Assembly (NCBI RefSeq): GCF_905171775.1
Contig: NC_053499.1
Span: 24,139,186-24,203,185 of the forward strand
Length of the DNA stretch: 64,000 nt
From: Rana temporaria
Lineage: Eukaryota > Chordata > Amphibia > Anura > Ranidae
Reading direction: 5' to 3'
Positions within the stretch are counted from its first letter, which is position 1. Every line of letters starts with the position of its first letter. The translations under genes were made by a program, and so were the position numbers. Below the pieces are notes generated by a model. The model was given only the letters and a program-made list of their open reading frames with translations. It ran no database searches and had not been told where the DNA came from. This document shows, piece after piece, positions 55,373 to 64,000 of the stretch.

Positions 55373-55794
55373 GCCTAAACTGAAGAAAATAGTTTATTTT
55401 TCTAAATTTTGGGGATATTTATTATAGCAAAAAGTAAAAAAATATCACCAAAAGAAAGCTCTATTTGTGGGGAAAAAGGACATCAATTTTATTTGGGTAG
55501 CGGAGCTGGCGGAACGGGCTGGTGGGCATCAGTATGCTGCCCCCCTAAAAGTGCTGCCTGGTACCCATGGTACCACCCGGTCCCATCATAGGGCCGGCCC
55601 TGAGTTAGACTTAGTTTGTAATGTTGAAGATGTTTTATAGCTTCTCCAAGCAACTTCTTCAGTTATAATAAGTGTCAGGAACACACTCTGGCATTTACAT
55701 CCACACAAGTAGTACTATCAACTTAATCCAATCACCATGGAATTTCTCAAGGCAGATGTTGATTGTCCAGTGGTCCACGGTGTTTGGTTTAAAG

Positions 55795-56894
55795 CAGGGG
55801 TCTCCAAACTTTCTAAGCAAAGGGCCAGTTTAATATCCTTCAAACTTTAGGGGCGCTGGACTGTGACCAATGAGAACAGAAAATGCCCTGGCATCAGTGA
55901 GCATAAACAATGCCCCATCATTGGTTTGAATGAAAGAAATAGTGCCTCATTGTTTGTATCAATGAGAGGAATAGTGTCCCACTCGATAGTGTCAGTTAGT
56001 GGAATATTATCTGATCGATGGTGTCAGTTAGTGGAATAGTGTCCCATCGATGGTGTCAGTTGGTGGAACAGTGTCCAAACGATGGTGTCAGTTAGTGTAA
56101 TAGTGCCCCATTGATGGTGTAAATTGGTGGAATAGTGTCCCATCAATAGTGTCAGTTAGTGGAATAGTGCCCCATCGATGGTGTCAGTGGGAGGAACAGT
56201 GTCCCATCGATGGTATCAGTTGGTGAAATAGTTCCCCAATGATGGTGTCAGTAAAGAATTAGTGCCCTATCGATGGTGTCAGTGGGAGGAACAGTGCCCG
56301 ATCGATGGTATCAGTGGGAGAAATATTGCCCTGTCTATGATGTCAGTGAAAGGAATAGTGCCCCATTGATGGTGTCAGTGGGAAGAATAGTGCCCCATCG
56401 ATGGTGTTTGTCAGCGGAAGGAATAGTATCCCATTGATGGTGTAAATTGGTGGAATAGTGTCCCATCGATAGTGTCAGTTAGTGGAATAGTGCCCCATCG
56501 ATGGTGTTAGTGGGAGGAACAGTGTCCCATTGATGGTGTCAGTTGGTGAAATAGTGCCCCGTTCACGGTGTCAGTAAAGAATTAGTGCTCTATCAATGGT
56601 GTCAGTGGGAGGAACAGTGCCTGATCGATGGTATCAGTGGGAGGAATATTGCCCGGTCTATGATGTCAGTAAAACGAATAGTGCCCCGTCTATGATGTCA
56701 GTGAAAGTAATAGTGCCCCATTGATGGTGTCAATGGGAAGAATAGTGCCCCATTGATGGTGTAAATTGGTGGAACAGTGCCCTTCGATGGTGTAAGTTGG
56801 TGGAATAGTGCCCCATCGATGGGGTCAGTTGGTGGAATAATGCCTCAAGGGCCAGATAAATGCAAGTCATGGACACACAGTCTAGAGACCACTA
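55795..56894 (+). mobile_element. hAT-like element, duplication GTTTAAAG/GTTTAAGG, with minisatellite
   Basis: It begins CAGGGGTCTCCAAACTTTCT and ends GTCTAGAGACCACTA, flanked by GTTTAAAG (55787-55794) and GTTTAAGG (56895-56902), 7 of 8 identical. GGGCCAGTTTAATATCC at the left and GGGCCAGATAAATGCAA at the right are the usual subterminal sequences of this type. The interior is almost entirely a minisatellite. Confidence 0.88.
55930..56850. repeat. Minisatellite, ~33-bp unit, inside a hAT-like element
   Basis: About 28 copies containing GTGCCCCATCGATGGTGTCA and a GTGGGAGGAATA or GTTGGTGGAATA half. ATCGATGG is the most conserved part. Confidence 0.93.
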
Positions 56895-56995
56895 GTTTAA
56901 GGTGACTGTGCTGCCTGTGTGGATAGAAATGTGTGGTTATGTTCCCATCACTTATGAAAAAGATGTGGCTTGAAAAAGCTAAAAAACTTCCCCAC

Positions 56996-57707
56996 CAGTG
57001 TTGCCAACCGTCAGTATTTTTACTGGCAGCCAGTGAAAAACAGGCAATTTTCTCCTGCCAGTAAATGCCAGTAAAAGGGAAAGGTTGCCAGTAAAAAATA
57101 AGGCTGTGACGCTTGGCTTGGTCTGGAGCCGGCTGAAACCATCCGAGTGCCTGCTACAGTGTGTTCGGGTGGCTCTGGCGGAGGCGGTGCCTGAGCATGT
57201 GGTGTGATCTCATAGTGCAAGGGAGTCAAGCAGAGCGACCAGAGCCTCCTGTGTGAGTTAGGAGCAAGGCAGGCCGGGAGCAGGACTTTCAGTGCTGTTT
57301 AGACTGGAGTGGACTAAAGGGACCACCTGGCTTGGAGAGAGACTGTCACTGTGACTCAGGAGAGGACGTGTCGTGCCGGTGATCTGTGGTGCTGCACACT
57401 GCTGTCATTGTGAGAGTCAGTTTCATGTGCCTGACCCAATCTAATTTCTTACCCTCCTGTCCCTACTCTACTTACTTATTTACTAAACTATTTACTCGAA
57501 AATAAAATAAGAAATATGTTTTTTGCCTTATTATCTACCTTAAATCATATTGCTAATTGCATATTGTACTTGTTTGTAGCCTAAATACTGAAATTTGCAC
57601 TTAAAACTTACATTTTTTTAACTTTTGGAAATGCCAGTAAAAACGTGGCTGTGGTTGTAAATGAGTGTTGTGTCAGTAAATTTCAATCTGGTAGTTTGGC
57701 AACACTG
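56996..57707. mobile_element. hAT-like element, duplication TTCCCCAC/ATCCCCAC
   Basis: CAGTGTTGCCAACCGTCAGT and AGTTTGGCAACACTG are inverted ends. Flanks TTCCCCAC (56988-56995) and ATCCCCAC (57708-57715) match 7 of 8. The 712-bp interior has CCAGTAAA repeats near each end and no transposase. Confidence 0.88.
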
Positions 57708-57715
57708 ATCCCCAC

Positions 57716-58126
57716 TGTCACAGAACTAGCCCAGTTGAATGTGACCAACTATAACTAGCTATACCATGACCTGGACAAATGAAAGCCTTCAGAGACACAA
57801 GACTGTAGGCTCTTTAAGTGACGTACGGTAGATGTGGGTTGGGAGGAGTTTTGGTTTTTGGCATTATGCTTCTTATACGTGGGAAGATAACAGTGAAGGC
57901 AACTCTCCAAACATCTGTCAAACAGGTGTACACCATTATTCACTCCCCCCAGTAAATTTTCCCTTTTTTTAAGTAAATGAAAAGCATCAATTTCTTTTCA
58001 AACAACGAAAGCTGTCTAGGACATTTAATTTACATTTAATTTACACTTTTTCCTTACCATACACTATTCACTTAAAATCCATTTCAGCTTTCCATTTAAA
58101 ACAGCTAAATACATGTCAGGTTTATC
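57716..58126. other. Unassigned stretch
   Basis: Unique-looking DNA. Nothing recognised. Confidence 0.3.
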
Positions 58127-59092
58127 TTAACCACCTAACCCCCGAACCATATTGCTGGTCAAAGACCAGAGCACTTTTTGCGATTCGGCACTGCGTCGCT
58201 TTAACTGACAATTGCGCGGTCGTACGACGTGGCTCCCAAAGAAAATTGGCGTCCTTTTTTCCCCACAAATAGAGCGTTCTTTTGGTGGTATTTGATCACC
58301 TCTGCGGTTTTTAGTTTTTGCGCTATAAACAAAAATAGAGCGACAATTTTGAAAAAAAAAAAAATATTTTTTACTTTTTGCTATAATTAATATCCCCCAA
58401 AAATATATAAAAAAAAATTTTTTTCCTCAGTTTAGGCCGATACGTATTCTTCTACATATTTTTCGTAAAAAAAATCGCAATAAGCGTTTATTGATTGGTT
58501 TGCGCAAAAGTTATAGCGTTTACAAAATAGGGAGTATTTTTATGGCATTTTTTTTAAATATTTTTTTTTTTACTAGTAAGGGTGGCGATCAGCGATTTTT
58601 TTTCGGTACTGCGACATTATGGCAGACACTTCGGACACTTTTGACACATTTGGGACCATTGGCATTTTTATAGCGATCAGTGCTAAAAAAATGCATTGGA
58701 TTACTATAAAAATGCCACTGGCAGTGAAGGGGTTAACACTAGGGGGCGGGGAAGGGGTTAAGTATGTTCCCTGGATGTGTTCTAACTGTAGGGGGGGTGG
58801 ACTTACTAGGGGAAATGACTGATCTTCTGTTCATACATTGTATGAACAGAAGATCAGCATTTCTCTCCCTGACAGGACCCGGAGCTGTGTGTTTACACAC
58901 ACAGCTCCCGATCCCCGCTCTGTAACGAGCAATCGCGGGTGCCCGGCGGCGATCGCGCCCGCCGGGCATGCGCACGGGGGTCGGTGGCGAGCCTAGTGGC
59001 CTGCGCTAGAGCCGACGTAATATTACGTGCTCTCGCGCAGGGGAGCCAACCTGCCGCCGTAAAAAGACGCCGGCAGGTCAGGAAGTGGTTAA
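58127..59092 (-). mobile_element. TTAA-CCACTT element, inverted full-length copy
   Basis: The copy is bounded by TTAA and is the mirror of 11305-12298: GCGACAATTTTGAAAAAA, CTTTTGCTATAATTAATATC, then the palindrome TTCATACATTGTATGAAC and a GC-rich end. Length is 966 bp. Confidence 0.88.
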
Positions 59093-59111
59093 CTAAATGT
59101 GCAAAGTCTGA

Positions 59112-59612
59112 GGCCTCGTACACACGACCGGGTTTCTTGGCAAAAACCAGCAAGAAAACTGCTTCTTGCCGAGATTCCCATTCGTGTGTATGAGGCATTC
59201 AGGTTTCTCGTCTGGAAATCTGGCCAGAATCTCGACGAGAAAAAAAAGACAACCTGCTCTCTTTTTTCTCGTTGAGATTCTTGTCGGCCTGTTTCCCGAC
59301 GAGAAACCCGAGAGTGTGTATACTTACCTGTCGCCGTGGAAACCCGCGCATGCTTGAAATGACTATGACGCATGCGCAGTAGCTTCCACGGCATAGGTAG
59401 GGTTAAGCAAGATGGCGGCGACAGCATCGAATGTGACGAGCGCATGCTCGTCATACGTGATGACGTCACCGCGCTCTTTCCTTTCAAGAGAACCGCAGTT
59501 CTTTTGAAATGAAAGTCAGTACACTCCGGCGGCAAGAGTTTCTTGCCAAGAATCTCGTCAGGGAAAATTACGTGTTTTTCCTGACGAGATTCTCGGACGT
59601 GTGTATGAGGCC
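59112..59612. mobile_element. GTACACACG element, copy J
   Basis: GGCCTCGTACACACGACCGG and CGGACGTGTGTATGAGGCC bound 501 bp. Flanks are TGA and TTA. The interior has ACGCATGCGCAG near 59369 and GTGATGACGTCACCGC near 59458, a perfect CRE (TGACGTCA). Confidence 0.8.
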
Positions 59613-60203
59613 TTACAGTAAATTCTCTTTAGTAGAAAACTGCAGAGAAGGTCTCTTGCTCTTTGTTTGTGGTGTCCAGTGGTTTGTCACTCCCCCTACT
59701 GAGTCAAAGCTAAAGTTCTCAATCAGTAGGGAGTATGACTTTTTTTGAATGCCGAGCTATAGGTCAGAAGGGGGCGTGTCAGACCTCTACAAGGAGACCA
59801 CTGCTTCCACACAGGGAGCAAGGGTTCTTCTCTGTAGCATGCTGGCAGGGTACAGAGTTTTCTACTGCTTACTATAGAAAAAAAAAATGATTGCACCTTA
59901 AATGTACCTTAAGTGCACTTTGAATGTATTTAGGTATTTTAAACTGAAGGTTCAGTTGGACATGAACATTCAAAAATTGACCATATTGTACAGGGATGCT
60001 TGAACAAGTTTATTCTTTTGCAAGTGCTATTAACAACAATGACGCGCAAAAAGCATTAATTCACAGCAGCCAATCACATTACAGCAAACTGTCTATAGAA
60101 TATAGGTGATAGCATCATTGCCTCCCGCTTTTATACCAAATAAACCAGGGATGTGAATTCTAGATTAGCTAGGGAACCAACCAAGTTTAGGGGATTTTTA
60201 GTT
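59613..60203. other. Unassigned stretch
   Basis: CCTACTGAGTCAAAGCT...CAATCAGTAGGGAG near 59695-59733 is an imperfect inverted repeat. Otherwise nothing was recognised. Confidence 0.3.
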
Positions 60204-60442
60204 TTAAAGTGGAACTAAACCCTCCTATCCTTTTCAGCCAAGGAAACTGCCATTGTAGCCTCCGTTTGATCTGCAACTGCCAAGCTGTTGCACGTGTGAT
60301 AAGTTATTACTCCAGCCATTTGATGATTTGAACGTTTGGTTGAAATCAAAAGCAAATGTGACAGTTAGCAATCCCAAAATGTCGGGAATTTAACTGTTTT
60401 TTTTTTTAAACAGTTAAATTGATGGGGTTAGTACCGCTTTAA
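60204..60442. mobile_element. TTAA-AAGTGGAACTAAACCC short element
   Basis: TTAAAGTGGAACTAAACCC and GGGTTAGTACCGCTTTAA bound 239 bp, with an internal TTTAACTG / CAGTTAAA palindrome near 60390-60415. Confidence 0.82.
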
Positions 60443-60604
60443 ACTACTTTTATGAAATTGTGTACCTGAAACATGGTTAGGCTCACTGGGAAGGCATCGG
60501 AGCGCATTTATAAAATCAATCCTCCTACTATTTTATTAACTCTATAGTTACCTCACCAATGCAAACCTGAAATTTAGACAAGCAATAACAAAAAGCCCAA
60601 AAAG

Positions 60605-61735
60605 AGCAATATGTAAAACCTGTCCCTGAGCAGTATGTAAAACCTGTCCCTGAGCAGTATGTAAAACCTGGCCCTGCCCCTGAGCAGTATGTAAACCCTG
60701 TCCCTGCCCCTGAGCAGTATGTAAAACAAGCCCCTGGGCAGTATGTAAAACCTGCTTCTGCCTCTCAGCATTATGTGAAACCCTTCCCTGCCCCTGAGCA
60801 GTATGTAAAAACTGCCCCTGAGCAGTATGTAAAACCTGTCCCTGCCCCTGAGCAGTATGTAAACCCTGTATCTGAGCAGTATGTAAAACCTGGCCCTGCC
60901 CCCGAGCAGTATGTAAAACAAGCCCTTGAGCAGTATGTAAAACATGTCCCTGTGTCTCAGCATTATGTAAAACCTGTCACTGCCCCTGAGCAGTATGTAA
61001 AACAAGCCCATGGGCAGTATGTAAAACCTGCTTCTGCCTCTCAGCATTATGTGAAACCCTTCCCTGCCCCTGAGCAGTATGTAAAAACTGCCCCTGAGCA
61101 GTATGTAAAACCTGTCCCTGCCCCTGAGCAGTATGTAAACCCTGTATCTGAGCAGTATGTAAAACCTGGCCCTGCCCCCGAGCAGTATGTAAAACAAGCC
61201 CTTGAGCAGTATGTAAAACATGTCCCTGTGTCTCAGCATTATGTAAAACCTGTCACTGCCCCTGAGCAGTATGTAAAACCTGCCCCTGCCTCTCAGCATT
61301 ATGTAAAACCCTTCCCTGCCCCTGAGCAGTATGTAAAACCTGTCCCCGCCTCTCAGCATTTTGTAAAACCTGTCCCTGCCCCTGAGCAGTATGTAAACCC
61401 TGCCCCTGAGCAGTATGTAAAACCTGGCCCTGCCCCTGAGCAGTATGTAAAACAAGCCCTTGAGCAGTAGGTACAACATGTCCCTGCCTCTCAGCATTAT
61501 GTAAAACCTGTCCCTGCCCCTGATCAGTATGTAAAACCTGTCCTTGCCCCTGAGCAGTATGTAAAACCTGTCTCTGCCCCTGAGCAGTATGTAAAACCTG
61601 TCTCTGCCCCTGAGCAGTATGTAAAACCTGTCCCTGCCCCTGAGCAGCATGTAAAACCTGCCCCTGAGCAGTATGTAAAACCTGCCCCTGAGCAGTATGT
61701 AAAACCTGTCCCTGCCTCTGAGCAGTATGTAAAAC
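60605..61735. repeat. Minisatellite of 18/24/30-bp units with 276-bp higher-order duplication
   Basis: About 43 copies built on GAGCAGTATGTAAAACCTG plus zero to two CCCTGC-type hexamers. A block starting GTAAAACAAGCCCCTGGGCA at 60721 recurs at 60997 (period 276 bp) with only scattered differences. All unit lengths are multiples of three, so open frames run on both strands (231 and 358 codons). Nothing else suggests coding. Confidence 0.93.
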
Positions 61736-61867
61736 TTATTTTTTTTATGTTTGCCTCATGCCTTACTATATTTAATTTTCTTCAGCAAAACGTTTTTGTG
61801 AAAAATTTGCAGGACTGTCATATTTACATCAAACTATACTGCACTGACTTCTGAACAGCCCTATTGA

Positions 61868-62143
61868 TGTCCAACCTGCAATCATCTGCTGACTGTTGGG
61901 TTCCTTATGTGACAGTCCAATGATAAGAAAAAGCTCCTATATCAGCAAAACAACATTACCCCAATGTTTCCAGAGCACAGCGGCCCTCTTTAATAAGGCA
62001 ACAATCAGAGGCAGAGACATACCTGGGACTTCAGTAAATATTCCACCTGGATCTACAACTGACGTGTTGGCTTTTTCTTATCATTAGACTATCATATAGG
62101 CAACCCAACAGCCAACTGATGAAGCTTGTATTGCAGGTTGACA
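61868..62143. repeat. Foldback element (~275 bp)
   Basis: TGTCCAACCTGCAATCATCT and GTCCAATGATAAGAAAAAGC at the left are mirrored by TTTTTCTTATCATTAGAC and ATTGCAGGTTGACA at the right. A further TGTCAACCTGCAAC lies at about 62168. Confidence 0.7.
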
Positions 62144-62501
62144 ATTATAAGGCAATGGCTTCGCCTTGTCAACCTGCAACAGGCAGTGCTGTTACTGGCA
62201 GGATCTTCAGGGAGAACACATTGGAACAGATTAGAAAAAAATATTTGCTAAAGAAAACTGTACATAGTGAGTCATGATGCCAAAACTAGATTTAGGGTTT
62301 ATATAGACTTGAAGAGCCAACGTTGATGTGTATGAGTCACCATTTCTAACCATTTCATATAGTTACTCTACCGTAAGTACTGCTTTGCCCAGCCCTTTAA
62401 AGTTAGTATTAAGGAAATCAGACAGGTGTTGTAAGCGAAGTCCGGCTAACAGGTGCGCATCTGCGCACAAGCACAGGCACACCAGCACAAAAAGGGACTT
62501 A

Positions 62502-62572
62502 AATTGGCGCATATACGGGTGCATACGGGCACGCGCCAGTGTGTGCGTGCACGTGCACGTATGGGCGCCAAG
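62502..62572. other. Alternating purine-pyrimidine tract
   Basis: GCGCATATACGGGTGCATAC, then GGGCACGCGCCAGTGTGTGC and GTGCACGTGCACGTATGGGC are largely alternating purine/pyrimidine, a composition that favours left-handed Z-DNA. It sits inside an unassigned repeat-like region. Confidence 0.6.
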
Positions 62573-63853
62573 TAACCTTATTTAAACTGAACACTGACAC
62601 ATGAACATTGCTGAGTGGTCTTTCAGATAGTGCCTGTTACCTGATCTGTTCCAGTTTCCTGTGTCTTGACCCTGCTTCTCCTGAACCTACTCCTTGACCT
62701 CAGCCTGCCTATCTGACCCCAGCTTGTGTCTGACTCTGCCTGGTGTTCCTGTACCTTCCTGCCTGACTGTGTACCGAACCCTGCCTGTGTCTCGTCTCTG
62801 CCTATGCCTCTCGTTTCGGTACCTGCTCTGTCCGGCTGTTGATGACCTCCTGGCTTACGTCCCGGCTATGCCTCCATCTGCTGACCCAGCGATACGAAGC
62901 TCCTGTTCTCAAAGTCTCCCCAGCACTCTCCAGCCACCTGGTTCCTGCCAAGACTCAGCCAGCGCCATCCATTACATCTGCCCTCGTGCCACTCTGTGTC
63001 CATCACTCCCTGCCAACACTACCAGGGGTGTCAGACAGGAGGTGCAAGAGAAGCCCCCTCTCCAGCTTGATCTCCACCAGGTACGTGACAGGTGTTCTTT
63101 ATACTCCCAATTCTGGTTCCATTACTCTGTTCTAAAGAATGGATGGAGTGGATGACATGTTTGTGAGACCCAGGAAAATTCCTATGTACTAAAATAGCAC
63201 AGGATGCTAAGCCTGAAGCTTGCAGTGTCTTTTGTAACGAATCTGTCACCAAGCTCAAGTGACAGCTTCTTGGTGGATCTCCTATTATACTAAGTAGCAC
63301 AAGTGTAACAAATGGGATCAGCCAGTGTTCATTAAAGACATCTGAGAGCATCTTCATGTTAAAAGGGAAAGTGAATGGCTAGGCATTGATTCCTCTGTCT
63401 TGGATTTTTATGTCCGCTTCTCTCCACTCTCACGGTTTAGGTGAACTTGCTCCATCCTCTCTCTATGCTGCTATATTATACAGACGTTGCTCTTCTGCTT
63501 ACATCCGATGCAATTACACATGTCACATTACAAGGGTTACCCTCGTTACTTTGCAATTTGCATGCCTGTGTGTCGTTTCCAGTGCTAAATAACATCTTAT
63601 GAGCCTCTCTAATCATCCCCGCTCAGCTGTGGGGCATGTCTAATTTTAGCATTCAGCTCCCCTGTGATCCATACCCCAAATATGAGCTTTTTCTCATCTC
63701 TCGTCGTCTCCTGGAAGCCAGCAGAGGATGTGGATTGAACTTCTTTGTGTCCCCAAATAGGGACCATGACCCTTTGACACAAGAGCAGGGCATTCAATAT
63801 CCTCTAAACAGGGGCGCTGATAACCCTTCCAATGATAGGACCATGGACCTATG
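62573..63853. other. Unassigned region, partly low complexity
   Basis: From 62640 to 62850, CCTGCCTGTGTCTGAC-type phrases recur irregularly, giving two overlapping open frames without a recognisable domain. The style resembles untranslated parts of frog retroelements, but no diagnostic sequence was seen. From 63100 to 63850 nothing was recognised. Confidence 0.3.
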
Positions 63854-64000
63854 CAGTGCCGGCCCAAGACATCGTGCTGCCTGGTACCAAGAATGAAATG
63901 CTGCCCCCCCCCCAAAAAAAATATTACGCCCACCAAAATGCCCCCACATCCATTATTTTATATCATGATAACTAAAGTGGACCTATCATGGCTCTATACA
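63854..64000 (+). mobile_element. Second copy of CCGGCCC-ended element, cut by window end
   Basis: CAGTGCCGGCCCAAGACATC, GCTGCCTGGTACCAAGAATG, a C-run and TTATTTTATATCATGATAAC match 51608-51750 closely, including the first minisatellite words CATGGCTCTATACA. This copy preserves the CAGTGCCGGCCC terminus better. Confidence 0.8.

Larger units (their letters stand above)
52262..55505 (+). mobile_element. TTAA-CCACTT-type core split by hAT-like insertion
   Basis: Left piece: TTTTGCGCAAACTAATCAAT, then AATATGTAGAAGAATAC and TTGGCCTAAAC. Right piece: TGAAGAAAATAG, ATATTTATTATAGCAAAAAG and GAAAGCTCTATTTGTGGGG. Joined, they match 11900-12190 of the full-length copy. Neither the GC-rich third nor the TTAA ends are present. 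Confidence 0.8.
51608..55602 (+). mobile_element. CCGGCCC-ended element holding a triple nest
   Basis: The left part reads CACCGGCCCAAGACATTGTG and GCTGCCTGG. The right end reads GTACCACCCGGTCCCATCAT and AGGGCCGGCCCTG. Inside are a 36-43 bp minisatellite (51740-52245), TTAA-CCACTT-type sequence (52262-52338 and 55381-55505) and a hAT-like insertion (52347-55372). A second copy of the left part lies at 63854. Outer target duplications do not match, so the boundaries are approximate. Confidence 0.65.

Noticed and set aside
55930..56850. Regular ~33-bp repeats resembling a CRISPR array
   Set aside because: Units are directly adjacent, with no unique spacers of constant length, and lie inside a hAT-like element of a eukaryote.
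60574..61650. 358-codon minus-strand and 231-codon plus-strand open frames
   Set aside because: Both are pure minisatellite translations. Multiples-of-three unit length explains the open frame without invoking a protein.
62694..63155. Proline/leucine/serine-rich 153-codon open frame
   Set aside because: It lies in irregularly repeated CCTGCCTGTGTC-type sequence. Composition alone explains it.

Overview
No host gene could be supported anywhere in these 64 kb. The window is intergenic or intronic DNA from a large, repeat-bloated vertebrate genome. I read it as an amphibian, most likely a ranid frog. The basis is recognition rather than a search: the abundant families look like those I associate with ranid genomes (CpG-rich elements ending GGGCCAGATTC, elements ending GGCC-CGTACACACG, and elements ending TTAACCACTT). 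They sit beside Tc1-like elements, a tRNA-derived V-type SINE and Tx1/L1-like LINE fragments. The species is not established.

Four transposon groups dominate. (1) About ten copies of a roughly 700-bp CpG-rich element with GGGCYGGATTC or GGGCCAGATTC ends; five have exact 3-bp target duplications (AAA, ATT, AGT, GCT, ATA). (2) About ten whole or partial copies of a roughly 400-bp element with GGCC-CGTACACACG ends and TWA-type 3-bp duplications. (3) About sixteen elements bounded by TTAA, in several terminal families (CCACTT, AAAGGGTCAC, AAAGGGGTTG, AAAGCGGTGG and relatives). (4) Four hAT-like elements with 8-bp duplications, three of them filled with minisatellite arrays. Retroelements are few and broken: a 5'-truncated L1-like insertion with a 15-bp duplication (27.4-29.0 kb), a second L1-like ORF2 fragment (47.8-48.5 kb), a short reverse-transcriptase scrap (4.3 kb), one SINE (1.4 kb) and a likely solo LTR (36.0-36.5 kb). 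Two Tc1-like elements are present, one full length but dead (21.8-23.4 kb) and one partial (31.3-32.0 kb).

Layout. 0-9.5 kb: hAT-like end, a palindrome, the SINE, GGGCC elements, and a hairpin insertion with 17-bp flanking repeats. 9.5-21 kb: TTAA and GGGCC elements and a multi-level nest at 19.5-21 kb. 21-29 kb: Tc1-like element, palindromic TTAA element, L1-like insertion. 29-41 kb: largely unassigned DNA plus a Tc1 remnant, the LTR and nested TTAA elements. 41-51 kb: three nests whose empty sites can be read from sister copies. 51-58 kb: a triple nest holding a 2.2-kb minisatellite, then two more hAT-like elements. 58-64 kb: TTAA elements, a 1.1-kb minisatellite with a 276-bp higher-order duplication, and a second copy of the element seen at 51.6 kb, cut by the window end.

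There is no operon or pathway. The pattern worth attention is structural: minisatellites repeatedly lie inside non-autonomous DNA transposons, a hairpin motif recurs in unrelated insertions, and NRF1-like GCGCATGCGC sites recur across unrelated families. Repeated long open frames on both strands in the arrays and palindromes are artefacts.
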